Assembly (NCBI GenBank): GCA_947625505.1
Contig: CANQON010000013.1
Span: forward strand, 1-52,610
From: an uncultured Bacilli bacterium
Lineage (GTDB): Bacteria; Bacillota_I; Bacilli_A; RF39; UBA660
Length of the DNA: 52,610 nucleotides
Direction of reading: 5' to 3'
Part shown: positions 15,562 to 25,380 of the stretch, piece after piece
Layout of the letters: every line of letters starts with the position of its first letter
Numbering within the stretch: the stretch's first letter is position 1
Made by a program: the position numbers and the translations under genes
The notes under the pieces: generated by a model
What the model was told of the DNA's origin: nothing
What the model saw: only the letters and a program-made list of their open reading frames with translations
Databases searched by the model: none

Positions 15562-17238
15562 TTATTCATATTCAATAATATCATCAAACATTTCATCTAT
15601 CTCATTTTTTTTAGTAGTAGATTTTGTACTTTCGATATTAAATATTTTATTTAGATCAATTTGTTCCTCTTGAAACTTATATTTATCTTTATGTTTATTA
15701 TAATCATCTTTAATAAAGTCCCAATCCTTTAAATCAATAGCAATTACATGATAATTATCTTTAAAACATTTATATAATAAGCTTTCAATATTAATTAAAT
15801 CTTGATTAAAAGATTCAGAAAGTAGTTCTGTATTATACATGAACATTAAGTAATTATCTGATACTGCCTTTAATTCACCATCTTTTATTAAAGATACCGT
15901 TTTACCAAACTCTTCATCGTTTATATATTCATCTAAATCTTCTAATTTTTTCTTAATTTTTTCTCTTTCTTTTTGTGAAAATTTACATAATGAATTATTA
16001 ATACGTATTTTTTTTAATTCATCTAATAATTTATCATCATATAATTTTGTATCATTAGATACTGGCTCTATAACAATATCTTTTTTTTCTTCCTTTTTAG
16101 AAGATGTATTATTTTCTAAAGGTTTAGTAACTTTTTCCACATTATGATTATTACTAGCAGATTCATCTATTATATCAGCATTATTGATATTTTTAATAAG
16201 TTCTATTTCTAATAATAATTTGCTATCATTAACATTCTTCATCTCACTAATTAAAGAAGATAAAGCTTTAATATGCATATAAATATCTTTATTGTTATTA
16301 ATAGACTTTACTTTATCATAAAACTCATCCTGATTACATAGAGATGGAGCATTAATAGCAATTAAACAATCTTTTAATCTATTAATTAACTCTTGCACAA
16401 TTTTAATAATATTTTTTCCACTACTATCATATTCTTCAAGACTACTTAAAAGTCCAACTAAGTCTTTATTTAACATTTTAAGTATAAAATCATTAATTTC
16501 TTCAGGTAATAATGTACCATTTATTTCATGAATATCATTAATAGTTATTTCATTATCACTATAAGCTAATGCTTGATCTAATAAGCTAATAGAATCACGC
16601 ATTCCTCCATCAGATAATTTAGCAATTTCAAAAAGAGCTTCATCCGTAATTTTTATTTTCTCGTTTTTAACGATATACTTTAATCTATCTACAATATGAT
16701 TAGCATTAACTTTTTTAAAATCAAATCTTTGACATCTTGATAAGATTGTCTTTGGTATTTTATGAGGTTCTGTAGTTGCTAAAACAAATATTATATGACT
16801 TGGAGGTTCTTCCAATGTTTTAAGAAGTGCATTAAATGCTTGATCTGTTAGCATATGAACTTCATCAATTATATATATTTTATATTTACTATTTGTTGGA
16901 ACTAGAGTAATTTTATTTCTAATTTCTCTTATTTCATTTACTCCATTGTTAGAAGCAGCATCAATTTCAATTATATCAATATTTTGATTATTATTTGCTT
17001 GTTCACATGAAATACATTTATTACAAGGTTCAAGACCTTTTAAGTCATGACAATTTAATATTTTAGCAAATATTTTAGCAATACTTGTTTTACCAGTACC
17101 CCTAGGTCCTGTAAATAAATAAGCATGACTTACAATATTATTAGTAATAGAGTTTTTAAGTGTTTTAACAATAACATCTTGTCCTACTACATCATCAAAG
17201 GTTTTAGGTCGATATTTACGATATAAAGCTTGATACAT
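15562..17238 (-). CDS. dnaX: DNA polymerase III gamma/tau subunit
   Basis: DnaX is the ATPase of the clamp loader. The 558-residue protein has Walker A GPRGTGKTS (about residues 44-52), a four-Cys zinc module (CHDLKGLEPCNKCISC), Walker B DEVHMLT, sensor 1 ALLKTLEEPPSH and the TILSRCQRF arginine finger. Clamp-loader domain III follows, then a charged linker and a tau-like C-terminus from about residue 390. A run of eight A residues after codon 383 offers a frameshift site that would end the protein at 394 residues, the gamma-like boundary. The start follows GAAGGTGAAA. It heads the dnaX-to-mfd gene run. Confidence 0.97.
   Translation of the reverse strand: MYQALYRKYRPKTFDDVVGQDVIVKTLKNSITNNIVSHAYLFTGPRGTGKTSIAKIFAKILNCHDLKGLEPCNKCISCEQANNNQNIDIIEIDAASNNGVNEIREIRNKITLVPTNSKYKIYIIDEVHMLTDQAFNALLKTLEEPPSHIIFVLATTEPHKIPKTILSRCQRFDFKKVNANHIVDRLKYIVKNEKIKITDEALFEIAKLSDGGMRDSISLLDQALAYSDNEITINDIHEINGTLLPEEINDFILKMLNKDLVGLLSSLEEYDSSGKNIIKIVQELINRLKDCLIAINAPSLCNQDEFYDKVKSINNNKDIYMHIKALSSLISEMKNVNDSKLLLEIELIKNINNADIIDESASNNHNVEKVTKPLENNTSSKKEEKKDIVIEPVSNDTKLYDDKLLDELKKIRINNSLCKFSQKEREKIKKKLEDLDEYINDEEFGKTVSLIKDGELKAVSDNYLMFMYNTELLSESFNQDLINIESLLYKCFKDNYHVIAIDLKDWDFIKDDYNKHKDKYKFQEEQIDLNKIFNIESTKSTTKKNEIDEMFDDIIEYE
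16081..16088 (-). other. eight-A slippery run in dnaX, candidate gamma-form frameshift site
   Basis: Coding-strand codons GAA GAA AAA AAA GAT contain eight consecutive A residues ending at codon 386. A -1 shift, or one extra transcribed A, yields RYCYRASI and then TAA at 16055-16057. The product would be 394 residues, cut just after the clamp-loader domains. A purine-rich AAGGAAG lies immediately upstream, and a small GTATC/GATAC hairpin downstream. Confidence 0.4.
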
Positions 17239-17281
17239 TATTTCACCTTCTAACTAATTATATTATACACTTTTAATACAT

Positions 17282-17303
17282 AAAAAAAAAGAGACTATCT
17301 CTT
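17282..17303 (-). terminator. intrinsic terminator of tadA
   Basis: On the minus strand AAGAGA and TCTCTT form a 6-bp stem whose three-base loop is exactly the TAG stop codon of tadA (17295-17297). A T-run follows (17282-17288). Confidence 0.7.
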
Positions 17304-17747
17304 ATCTTCAAAGAAATTTCTTAGTGTTTCTATCATTTTATTTTCAAGTTTTTCATCATGAATTTTCTCAACAATAGTTTGATGATTATACTTTTTATTA
17401 TTTAGTATTTCAACAATTGAATCAGTACCTCCAAATTTAGCATTATCTACTAAGTAATATACTTTTTTAATACGAGATTGTAATATAGCACCACAACACA
17501 TAATACATGGTTCCATTGTTACATATAAATCACAATCATTTAATCGCCAGTCACCCATTTTTTTACTAGACTCTTCGATTGCTAAAAGTTCTGCATGTTT
17601 TGTGGAACATTTTAGTTGTTCCTTTAAATTATGTGTTTTAGCCAAAATAAGACCATTATTTACTATTACAGCACCAATTGGTATCTCTCCATGTTTTGAA
17701 CCTTCTAATGCCTCTTTAATAGCTAAATTCATATATTCTATATTCAT
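17295..17747 (-). CDS. tadA: tRNA-specific adenosine deaminase
   Basis: TadA converts A34 to inosine in tRNA-Arg(ACG). The 150-residue protein has the zinc-dependent cytidine-deaminase fold: the HAELLAIEE motif (His ligand and catalytic Glu) and the PCIMCCGAI motif (two Cys ligands), preceded by GEIPIGAVIV. I start at the ATG in GATGTTATG, after GTGGTGAT. The longer reading upstream would run through the parS site and the SRP RNA and is not credible. It lies between ffs and dnaX, as in B. subtilis. Confidence 0.95.
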   Translation of the reverse strand: MNIEYMNLAIKEALEGSKHGEIPIGAVIVNNGLILAKTHNLKEQLKCSTKHAELLAIEESSKKMGDWRLNDCDLYVTMEPCIMCCGAILQSRIKKVYYLVDNAKFGGTDSIVEILNNKKYNHQTIVEKIHDEKLENKMIETLRNFFEDKR

Positions 17748-17763
17748 AACATCACCACAAAAA

Positions 17764-17779
17764 TGTTTCACGCGAAACA
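17764..17779. promoter_or_regulatory. parS-like centromere site
   Basis: TGTTTCACGCGAAACA matches the ParB site consensus TGTTTCACGTGAAACA at 15 of 16 positions. It lies in the noncoding gap between tadA and ffs, about 9 kb from oriC. No parA (soj) or second parB is in the window. Its ligand would be a ParB encoded elsewhere or, less likely, the Noc-like protein. Confidence 0.7.
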
Positions 17780-17788
17780 AAAATAAAA

Positions 17789-17861
17789 AGCACACACATT
17801 TAGGAACCCTTAAGGCTGCTGTCTTCCAACTCTGACCTGGTTCAGGTATAAATGTTGTGCT
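17789..17861 (-). ncRNA. ffs: small signal recognition particle RNA (4.5S type)
   Basis: The minus strand contains the SRP helix 8 signature: ACCAGGTCAG, then GGAAG and AGCAGCC, which bind Ffh. The flanks AGCACAACATTTA and TAAATGTGTGTGCT pair end to end with one bulge, closing a single hairpin of about 73 bases. A T-rich tract follows. This is the short SRP RNA lacking the Alu domain, unlike the ~270-base scRNA of B. subtilis. It lies upstream of tadA, as in B. subtilis, and has its own promoter. Confidence 0.92.
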
Positions 17862-17868
17862 GATATGT

Positions 17869-17897
17869 AATATACACTAAATAATAAAAAAAAGCAA
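17869..17897 (-). promoter_or_regulatory. promoter of ffs
   Basis: TTGCTT (17892-17897), a 17-base spacer and TATATT (17869-17874) place the start at the predicted RNA 5' end. The -35 overlaps the gyrA terminator. Confidence 0.65.
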
Positions 17898-17917
17898 GAA
17901 GACTAAATGTCTTCTTG
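17885..17917 (-). terminator. intrinsic terminator of gyrA
   Basis: CAAGAAGAC and GTCTTCTTG form a 9-bp stem (17895-17917) with a 5-base loop, then a long T-run on the minus strand. The gyrA stop (17903-17905) lies at the stem-loop junction, so the last codons encode the hairpin. Confidence 0.88.
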
Positions 17918-20494
17918 TTCATCATTTTCAGTATTTGATTCTTCAATATTATCTTCATCATTAGACTCTTCACTTTCTTCAGGCCTAATAATAGCAATTG
18001 TACTAACTTTTTGATTATCTTTTAAGTTAATTAATTTAACTCCCTGCGCAACACGTCCTGTAGATGAAACTTGTAATAATGATAATCTAATTACAATTCC
18101 ACTATCAGTCATAATCATTAAATCTTCTGTACCATCAACGATTTTAAATGAAACAATATTTCCATTTTTCTCTGTAATATTTAAAGCTTTAACACCTTTA
18201 CTTCCACGATGTGTCATACGATATTGATCAATCTTAGTCTTTTTGCCATAACCATTTTCAGTTACAACTAAAACATCTTCATCAGCTACAGAGAATTCCA
18301 TACCAACAGCATATCCATCTCCTACATCAATACCACGTACACCAGAAGCAGTACGCCCCATTATACGAACTTCATTTTCATTAAATCTAATAATACGTCC
18401 ATTAGAAGAAGCAATCAATAACTCAGCATTACCTTCGGTAATTTTAGCTGAAATTAATTCATCATTTTCTTTTAATGTAATAGCAATCTTACCATTAGTT
18501 CTAATATTTTCAAATTCTTCAATATTAGTACGTTTAATAATGCCTTTCTTAGTACATAGAACAACATATGCAGGTACATCTTTAGGAGTTGCTTTTAACA
18601 TAACATTAACTTTTTCATCTTTTTCTAATGGTAATAAGTTAATAATTGGTAATCCTTTAGATTGTCTACTAAATAATGGTACTTCATATCCTTTCATACG
18701 ATATACTTTACCTTTATTAGTAAAGAACATTATATAATCATGAGTTGTCATATAAAGGATGCTTTCAACGAAGTCTTCATCAGTAGTAGTTATTCCTTTA
18801 ATACCTACACCACCCCTATTTTGTGCTTTATAGGTATCAGATTCTACTCTTTTAATATATCCTTTATTAGTTAATGTAACAACTAATTCATCAACTGGTA
18901 TTAATGATTCATCATCTATATAATCAATAGCTGTCATATCAATAGATGTTCTTCTTTCATCAGCATAACGATTCTTAATATCTGTTAATTCTTGTTTAAT
19001 AATTTCTAATACTTTTTGTTCACTAGCTAAGATACTCTTTAATTCTTCAATTAATTTTAATAAATTAGCTAATTCTTCTTCAATTTTAGCTCTTTCTAAG
19101 CCTGTTAATCTTCTAAGTTTTAACTCAAGAATACTATCAGCTTGAATTTGTGTTAATGAGAAGTTTTCCATTAAAGCATTACGAGCTATATCATCAGTTT
19201 CTGATTCTCTAATAATTTTAATTACAGCATCAATATTATCAAGAGCAATCTTATATCCTTCTAAAATATGTACTCGCGCTTCAGATTTTTTTAAATCAAA
19301 TCTTGTACGACGAATAATTACTTCTTTTTGATGATCAATATATTTAGAAATGATGTCTTTTAATGGTAAAGTCTTAGGTGTACCATTATCTAGCATTAAG
19401 AAGATTATTCCATAGTTAACTTGAAAAGCTGTATGTTTATATAAATTATTTAATACTACTTGAGCATTAGCTTCTTTTTTAAGAGTAATGGTAATTTTTA
19501 CACCATCTTTTAAATCAGTATGATAATCAGATATACCATCAATTATCTTATTGTGAACTAATTCAGCTACTTTATTTTTTAAATCCATGGTATTAACACC
19601 ATATGGTACTTCTGTAATAACGATTTGATTATGATTAGCATGTTCTTCAATTGAAGCACGACTTCGGATAGTAATTGTTCCCCTACCTGTCTCATATGCT
19701 CTTCTAATTCCAGAATTACCAAGAATAATACCTCCTGTTGGAAAATCAGGTCCTTTAATATATTGCATTAAACCTAATGTATCGATATCAGGATTATTGA
19801 TATAAGCAATACATCCATCGATAACTTCACCTAAGTTATGTGGTGGAATATTAGTTGCCATACCTACTGCAATACCCATAGATCCATTAACTAAAACATT
19901 AGGAAATCTACTAGGTAATACTTTAGGTTCTTTACTTGTAGCATCAAAGTTGTCATCCATATCAACTGTTTCTTTATTAATATCCCTTAATAATTCAAGT
20001 GATATTTTAGATAATCTTGCCTCTGTATAACGATAAGCAGCAGCTCCATCACCTTCAATATTACCAAAATTACCATGACCATCAACTAACATATATCTTT
20101 GATTAAAATCTTGAGCTAAGCGTACCATAGCATCATAAATACTTGAGTCACCATGTGGATGATAATGTCCCATAACATAACCTACTGTAGTAGCAGATTT
20201 TTTATGTGGTTTATCAGGTGTATTACCTTCTTCAAACATAGACCATAAAATACGTCTATGAACAGGTTTTAAACCATCTCTTAAATCAGGAATAGCACGA
20301 GATGTAATAACACTCATTGAATAATCTAGAAATGAATCTTTAACTTCATCTACAATATTATTTTCAGCTAAACTATCACGTTCATGAAATTTATCACTAT
20401 CATCAATTGGTGTATTAGTTGGTTCTTCTTTTAATTCATTATTATTTTCGTTAGTTTCTGTTGTTTCATCTAATATTTCTTCATTGTTATCCAT
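17903..20494 (-). CDS. gyrA: DNA gyrase subunit A
   Basis: GyrA is the breakage-reunion subunit of gyrase, which adds negative supercoils. The 863-residue protein starts with an acidic, Asn/Glu-rich extension of about 40 residues. The winged-helix and tower domains follow, with catalytic Tyr156 in [10 protein letters not shown]. The quinolone region reads GDSSIYDAM with Ser117 and Asp121, equivalent to E. coli Ser83 and Asp87. The C-terminal beta-pinwheel has a GyrA-box-like sequence (NRGGVGIKG). An acidic tail ends the protein. The start follows AGGAGGTGG, 13 bases after gyrB. Confidence 0.98.
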   Translation of the reverse strand: MDNNEEILDETTETNENNNELKEEPTNTPIDDSDKFHERDSLAENNIVDEVKDSFLDYSMSVITSRAIPDLRDGLKPVHRRILWSMFEEGNTPDKPHKKSATTVGYVMGHYHPHGDSSIYDAMVRLAQDFNQRYMLVDGHGNFGNIEGDGAAAYRYTEARLSKISLELLRDINKETVDMDDNFDATSKEPKVLPSRFPNVLVNGSMGIAVGMATNIPPHNLGEVIDGCIAYINNPDIDTLGLMQYIKGPDFPTGGIILGNSGIRRAYETGRGTITIRSRASIEEHANHNQIVITEVPYGVNTMDLKNKVAELVHNKIIDGISDYHTDLKDGVKITITLKKEANAQVVLNNLYKHTAFQVNYGIIFLMLDNGTPKTLPLKDIISKYIDHQKEVIIRRTRFDLKKSEARVHILEGYKIALDNIDAVIKIIRESETDDIARNALMENFSLTQIQADSILELKLRRLTGLERAKIEEELANLLKLIEELKSILASEQKVLEIIKQELTDIKNRYADERRTSIDMTAIDYIDDESLIPVDELVVTLTNKGYIKRVESDTYKAQNRGGVGIKGITTTDEDFVESILYMTTHDYIMFFTNKGKVYRMKGYEVPLFSRQSKGLPIINLLPLEKDEKVNVMLKATPKDVPAYVVLCTKKGIIKRTNIEEFENIRTNGKIAITLKENDELISAKITEGNAELLIASSNGRIIRFNENEVRIMGRTASGVRGIDVGDGYAVGMEFSVADEDVLVVTENGYGKKTKIDQYRMTHRGSKGVKALNITEKNGNIVSFKIVDGTEDLMIMTDSGIVIRLSLLQVSSTGRVAQGVKLINLKDNQKVSTIAIIRPEESEESNDEDNIEESNTENDEQEDI

Positions 20495-20507
20495 TATAAT
20501 CCACCTC

Positions 20508-22427
20508 CTAAATATCTAAGTTTTTAACTAATATAGCATTTTCTTCAATAAATTGACGTCTAGGTTCTACTTCATCACCCATTAATTTTTCAAAGATAGC
20601 ATCTGCAGCAACACAGTCATCAACGGTAATTCTTCTTAATACACGTTTATTAATATCCATTGTTGTTTCATTTAATTCTTCAGCATCCATCTCTCCTAAA
20701 CCTTTCATACGAGCAATCTCTGCTCTAGCACGAACGTTATCAGGTAAAGATGCCAAATAATCATCTTTTTCTTTTTCTGTAAGTGTATATTTTCTTGTTT
20801 TACCATGTATAATTCTAAATAAAGGTGGTTGAGCAGCATAAACATGCCCTTTTTCAACAATAGGTCTAAAGAAACGATAAAATAAGGTTAAAAGTAATAC
20901 ACGAATATGAGAACCATCGACATCGGCATCGGTCATGATTATTATTTTGTCATATCTTAGTTTATCTAAGTTAAATTCTTCACCAATTCCTGTACCAAAA
21001 GCTGTTATAATAGTTCTTATTTCTTCATTACCTAAAGCTCTATCCAAACGATTTTTTTCAACGTTAAGAATCTTACCTCTTAAAGGTAAAATAGCTTGTG
21101 TCATAGAGTCTCTACCTTTTTTAGCACTTCCTCCTGCTGAATCTCCCTCGACGATAAATATTTCAGATTCTTTAGGGTCTTTACTCTTACAATCTGATAA
21201 TTTACCAAAGAAGTTAGTAATAGCTAAATCACTTTTTCTTGTTATTTCACGAGCTCTTTTAGCAGCATTACGAGCACGACATGCTAACATAGCTTTTTCA
21301 ACAATAGCTCGTGCATCATCAGGATTTTCAAGTAAAAATTGTTCAAATCCTTCACTAAAAACATTATCAGCTAGTTTTCTTACTTCAGAGTTTCCAAGAC
21401 GACCTTTGGTTTGTCCTTCAAATTGTGGATTAGGATGCTTACAAGAAATAATCATTGTTAATCCTTCTTTAACATCATCTCCAGATAAGGATTCATCTTT
21501 TTCTTTTAAAATACCTGCTTTACGGGCATAGTTATTAATAACTCTTGTTAAAGCTCTTTTAACACCTTCTTCATGAGTTCCTCCATCATGGGTATTAATA
21601 TTATTAACAAAAGAATAAATATTTTCGTTATATCCTGTATTATATTGCATTGCAACTTCAAACATAACGTTATCCTCTGATCCTTCAAGATGTATTATAT
21701 CTTCATGAACAACTGTTTTATCTTTATTAATAAATTTAACATATTCTGATATACCACCTTCATACATAAAAGTTTCACCAGTTGTATCTTCATCATCACG
21801 ATCATCTCTTAAAGTTATCTTTAATCCTTTATTTAAAAAGGCTAATTCTCTAACTCTAACTTTTAATGTATTATAATCATAAATATCAGTATCAAATATT
21901 TCAGGATCTGGTTTAAAAGTTACAACAGTACCTGTACGGTTAGGATCACATTCTCCTATTACTTTTAAAGGTTCTTTAGTATGTCCGCCATTTTCAAAGC
22001 GAATAAAATAAATTTGACTATTTTTATATACTCTTACTTCTACCCATTTAGATAAGGCATTAACAACAGAAGCACCTACACCATGTAATCCTCCAGATAC
22101 TTTGTATCCTCCACCACCAAATTTACCTCCAGCATGTAAAACAGTATATACTGTTTCAACTGTAGATAACTTAGTTTTTGGATGGATATCTACTGGTATT
22201 CCACGTCCATCATCTTTTACAGTTACAGAATTGTCTTTATTAATAATAATTTCAATATTATTACAATAACCTGCTAAAGATTCATCAATAGCGTTATCAA
22301 CAATTTCCCATACAAGATGGTGTAATCCTTTAACATCTGTTGTACCTATATACATACCAGGTCTTTTTCTTACTGCTTCCAATCCTTCAAGTACTTGTAT
22401 ATCCGAAGCATCATAATGTTCATTCAT
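20508..22427 (-). CDS. gyrB: DNA gyrase subunit B
   Basis: GyrB is the ATPase subunit of gyrase. The 639-residue protein has the GHKL ATP site ([24 protein letters not shown], and a lid [15 protein letters not shown]). The transducer and TOPRIM domain follow, with [14 protein letters not shown] and the metal motif [10 protein letters not shown]. The C-terminal PLFRI and MKGLGEM region interacts with GyrA. The start follows GAGGTGAAAG and overlaps recF by 8 bases, so recF-gyrB-gyrA form one operon. Confidence 0.98.
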   Translation of the reverse strand: MNEHYDASDIQVLEGLEAVRKRPGMYIGTTDVKGLHHLVWEIVDNAIDESLAGYCNNIEIIINKDNSVTVKDDGRGIPVDIHPKTKLSTVETVYTVLHAGGKFGGGGYKVSGGLHGVGASVVNALSKWVEVRVYKNSQIYFIRFENGGHTKEPLKVIGECDPNRTGTVVTFKPDPEIFDTDIYDYNTLKVRVRELAFLNKGLKITLRDDRDDEDTTGETFMYEGGISEYVKFINKDKTVVHEDIIHLEGSEDNVMFEVAMQYNTGYNENIYSFVNNINTHDGGTHEEGVKRALTRVINNYARKAGILKEKDESLSGDDVKEGLTMIISCKHPNPQFEGQTKGRLGNSEVRKLADNVFSEGFEQFLLENPDDARAIVEKAMLACRARNAAKRAREITRKSDLAITNFFGKLSDCKSKDPKESEIFIVEGDSAGGSAKKGRDSMTQAILPLRGKILNVEKNRLDRALGNEEIRTIITAFGTGIGEEFNLDKLRYDKIIIMTDADVDGSHIRVLLLTLFYRFFRPIVEKGHVYAAQPPLFRIIHGKTRKYTLTEKEKDDYLASLPDNVRARAEIARMKGLGEMDAEELNETTMDINKRVLRRITVDDCVAADAIFEKLMGDEVEPRRQFIEENAILVKNLDI

Positions 22428-23550
22428 TATCTTTCACCTCTTTAATTTTAATTAAACTACCCGCTTCAATTTTAAATAATTTTGATTTTTTAATAAATTT
22501 AGGATCAAGATTACTTAATTCAGTAGTTGTAATAATTGTTTGAATATCTTTACTTATATATTTAAGTAAATTATTCTTTTTATCATCAGATAATTCACTA
22601 AATACATCATCTAAAAGTAATATTGGTGTTGTTTCCTTATACTTTTTAAATATTTCTATTTCTGATAATTTTAAACATAAAACAGCAATACGTTGTTGTC
22701 CTTGTGATCCAAATAATTTTAAGTTTTTATCACCTAATAAGAATTCAAATTCATCTTTATGAGGACCGTAGTTAGTAGAACTCATTTTTATATCATAATT
22801 TAAATTATCATCATATACTTTTTTTAATATTTCTTTACTTTTAGCATCATCTTTTAAATCGATAGTTACAGAAGGAACATATTTAATATTAAAATTATCT
22901 AAATTCATTATATCTTTATATATAGTTTCACAATAAGTATTAACTTTTTCAATATATTTACTACGCATCTTTATAAGTATAATAGCTTTATCTATAAGAT
23001 AATTAGTTAATATATCAAAATAATTCATATCAACATTTTGTTTAAAATTAATATTTTTCAAATACTCATTACGCATCTTTAATAATTTATTATAATCATT
23101 TAAAACAATGAAATAATTACTATATAATTGAGATAATTCAAGATTAAAGTATTTTCTTCTTTCTTTTGGAGAGCCTTTTAATAATTCTAAGTCGTCAGGA
23201 TAAAAAATAATAATATTCATGTTAGAGATATAATCGCTTACTTTTCTAATATTATTATTGTCTATCTTTAACATTTTCTTATTATTCTCAATAGTTATAT
23301 TAAGATTAATATCAAGACTTCCTTTATTTATTGATCCATTAATAATAGCTCTTTTTTTATTATCCTTAATTAAATTATTATCAATAAAAGAACGATGTGA
23401 TTTAGTTATACCTAAAACGTATATACTTTCGAGTAAATTAGTTTTTCCTTGTGCATTATCACCATAGATAATATTAATACCTTTATAAAAACGAGTAGAT
23501 AAATGTTCATAATTTCTAAAATTTGTTAATTCTATCTTTTTTAAAATCAT
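22420..23550 (-). CDS. recF: DNA replication and repair protein RecF
   Basis: RecF is an SMC-like ATPase that directs RecOR and RecA to gapped DNA. The 376-residue protein has Walker [15 protein letters not shown] (residues 29-42), the ABC-type signature around [13 protein letters not shown] and Walker [13 protein letters not shown], in the family order. The start ATG follows GAGGTAAC. In B. subtilis rlbA (yaaA) precedes recF; here comK does, and an extended -10 promoter lies upstream. Confidence 0.97.
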   Translation of the reverse strand: MILKKIELTNFRNYEHLSTRFYKGINIIYGDNAQGKTNLLESIYVLGITKSHRSFIDNNLIKDNKKRAIINGSINKGSLDINLNITIENNKKMLKIDNNNIRKVSDYISNMNIIIFYPDDLELLKGSPKERRKYFNLELSQLYSNYFIVLNDYNKLLKMRNEYLKNINFKQNVDMNYFDILTNYLIDKAIILIKMRSKYIEKVNTYCETIYKDIMNLDNFNIKYVPSVTIDLKDDAKSKEILKKVYDDNLNYDIKMSSTNYGPHKDEFEFLLGDKNLKLFGSQGQQRIAVLCLKLSEIEIFKKYKETTPILLLDDVFSELSDDKKNNLLKYISKDIQTIITTTELSNLDPKFIKKSKLFKIEAGSLIKIKEVKDNE

Positions 23551-23628
23551 ATGTTACCTCATTTTTTACGTTTAATGGTGCTTAATTTGAATAATTAATA
23601 AAATCTAATACTCCTATACACACTTAAT

Positions 23629-23637
23629 ATTATACCA
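23629..23637 (-). promoter_or_regulatory. extended -10 promoter of recF-gyrB-gyrA
   Basis: TGGTATAAT on the minus strand lies shortly after the comK terminator. It leaves a leader of about 70 bases before recF. Confidence 0.6.
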
Positions 23638-23650
23638 TAAAATGGGCATA

Positions 23651-23680
23651 AAAAGAAAAAAACTTCAATTTTTGAAGCTT
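23651..23680 (-). terminator. intrinsic terminator of comK
   Basis: CTTCAA (23663-23668) pairs with TTGAAG (23672-23677). The minus strand continues into a T-rich tract (23651-23662). The TGA stop of comK is in the stem. Confidence 0.7.
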
Positions 23681-24120
23681 TTTCGGTCGATTAATTTTGA
23701 TTTAAGCATAGTCGCACGATAATATTGATTATCTAAGGAGTATAAAGATATATCTAAAGAGATTTTTTTATTGTTTTTAAACGTAACATCTGATCCAAAT
23801 ATATTACTATTATAATTCTTAATATGATTTAAAGCTAACCAACAGTTATTATTTTCTCTTACTGATCCTGTTGGAAAGAATATTAAATTACGTGATTCTT
23901 CAATAATAATAGGACATTTAGATTTAATACCTGTTAATGCTTTAGTACCTTCACATCTTCCACGATATGAACTACCATAATACTTACAGTTATTATCTAT
24001 AATTTTATTAACATTTTTATTAACAATATATTCTTCTTCCCTTTCGTATACTTTTGATATATCTTTGTCTAATGGTACTAATGCGATTGTATCAATGTTG
24101 ATTTCATAATCATCTAACAT
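23665..24120 (-). CDS. comK: ComK-family competence transcription factor
   Basis: ComK is the master activator of competence genes in Bacillus. The 151-residue protein shows the family pattern: YEINIDTIALVPLD near the N-terminus, then CKYYGSSYRGRCEGTKALTG, KCPIIIEESRNLIFFPTGS and NNCWLALNHIKNY. I start at the ATG after the very strong AGGGGGGAT site. The upstream extension reads through that site. It stands alone between dnaN and recF, with dnaN terminated before it and its own terminator after it. A short TGTTC/GAACA hairpin sits beside the ribosome site. No competence-machinery gene is in the window, so its targets are unknown. Confidence 0.88.
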   Translation of the reverse strand: MLDDYEINIDTIALVPLDKDISKVYEREEEYIVNKNVNKIIDNNCKYYGSSYRGRCEGTKALTGIKSKCPIIIEESRNLIFFPTGSVRENNNCWLALNHIKNYNSNIFGSDVTFKNNKKISLDISLYSLDNQYYRATMLKSKLIDRKSFKN

Positions 24121-24170
24121 ATAATCCCCCCTGTTCATTAGAACAAGTCTCTTATACACCTATTGTTTGT

Positions 24171-24190
24171 CAAATTTTATCAAATTTTGT
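24171..24190 (-). promoter_or_regulatory. 10-bp tandem repeat upstream of comK, candidate operator
   Basis: CAAATTTTAT and CAAATTTTGT follow each other directly at one-helical-turn spacing, about 50-70 bases upstream of the comK start. On the minus strand the block contains TTGACA-like and TAAAAT-like hexamers. I cannot assign the -35 and -10 with certainty. Confidence 0.4.
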
Positions 24191-24221
24191 CACTGTTTAA
24201 TAAAAATTATCTTTTTTTAGC

Positions 24222-24256
24222 AAAAAATAAAAAAAGAACATAAATTAATATGTTCT
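24222..24256 (-). terminator. intrinsic terminator of dnaN
   Basis: AGAACATA and TATGTTCT form an 8-bp stem (24235-24256). The loop contains the dnaN TAA stop (24245-24247). A T-rich tract follows on the minus strand. Confidence 0.85.
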
Positions 24257-25366
24257 AATAGGTAAAATTAATTGAATTAAGTTACTTCCTTCAGCATCAT
24301 CAATTATTATAGGCTTAATTTCTCCATTAAATTTAAGAGCTATATTTTCACCATCAAATACTTTAATAGCATCCATCATATATTTAGAAGAAAAAGCTAT
24401 CTTAATATTATTATCTACTTTCTCTAATAATTCTACTTTCTCTTCAACATTACCTATTTCAGGAATATTAGATGAAATTATTAAGAATTTATCTTTTGTT
24501 TCTAATTTAATAATATTCTTTTCTTCTTCATTAGTAAGTAATGATGCACGATCAATTGCATTAAAGAAGTTATTTAAATTAACTTTTACAACTAAACTAA
24601 AGTCTTCTGGTATTAATTTAGATGTATCAGGATATGCTCCATTAATTAAACGAGACATAATCGTAATACTATTAAAATTGAATACTATTTTATTAGCAAA
24701 TATATGTAATTCTAAATTATCTTCATCATTATTTAATAATTTAATTACTTCAATTAAATTACGAGCAGGAACAATTATATCTGTATCCCCTACTTCTAAA
24801 TCACTTAGTTCTATTTCTTTACAAGCTAAACGATATGAATCAGTAGCTGTAAATAATAATTTATTATTATTAATTTTAAAGTTTATACCTGTTAATACAG
24901 GTCTAGACTCTTGTGTTGAAGTAGCAAATATAGTTTGATTAATAGTCTTTTTAAATAAAGCTTGATTAATAACAATTGGTGTTTTACTAAATTCTAAATC
25001 TAAATTAGGAAATTCATTAGCGTTATTACAATTTAATTTAAATGAAGATGTTGGTGTAGTAATTAATATTTGTGAATCAATTACTTCTTCAATATTGATA
25101 ACTTCATTACCTAATTTTCTAACTATATCATATATATATTTACCTGATATAACTATTTCTCCCAATTCTTCTACATCATCAATCTTATCTTTCTCAATAA
25201 ATGTTTTAATAGCTATTTCATTATCTGTACTCATAAGATATAAACCTTCTTTAGTTAAATCAAATTTAATACAATTAAGAATAGGTATTAAGTTTTTACT
25301 AGATATTCCTTTTATTACATAATTAAGATGTTCCATTAATATTTTTTGTTGAATTTTTAATTTCAT
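24245..25366 (-). CDS. dnaN: DNA polymerase III sliding clamp (beta subunit)
   Basis: DnaN is the ring-shaped processivity clamp. The 373-residue length is typical (B. subtilis 378). Recognisable sequence includes RPVLTGINFKIN and TATDSYRLACKE in the middle domain, and the C-terminal ending NLIQLILPIRTY, the conserved PMR-like clamp terminus. The start follows AGAGGATTTT. It lies downstream of dnaA across a 150-base gap with DnaA boxes, and ends in a terminator, so comK is expressed separately. Confidence 0.97.
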   Translation of the reverse strand: MKLKIQQKILMEHLNYVIKGISSKNLIPILNCIKFDLTKEGLYLMSTDNEIAIKTFIEKDKIDDVEELGEIVISGKYIYDIVRKLGNEVINIEEVIDSQILITTPTSSFKLNCNNANEFPNLDLEFSKTPIVINQALFKKTINQTIFATSTQESRPVLTGINFKINNNKLLFTATDSYRLACKEIELSDLEVGDTDIIVPARNLIEVIKLLNNDEDNLELHIFANKIVFNFNSITIMSRLINGAYPDTSKLIPEDFSLVVKVNLNNFFNAIDRASLLTNEEEKNIIKLETKDKFLIISSNIPEIGNVEEKVELLEKVDNNIKIAFSSKYMMDAIKVFDGENIALKFNGEIKPIIIDDAEGSNLIQLILPIRTY

Positions 25367-25380
25367 AAAATCCTCTTTTC

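Noticed and set aside
17748-17795. Upstream extension of tadA by 16 codons
   Set aside because: It would translate the parS site and reach the SRP RNA end; the ATG at 17745-17747 has a ribosome site and gives normal length.
20935-21531. 198-codon plus-strand frame opposite gyrB
   Set aside because: It lies wholly antisense to conserved gyrB codons, has no ribosome site and reads as low-complexity Ser/Leu sequence.
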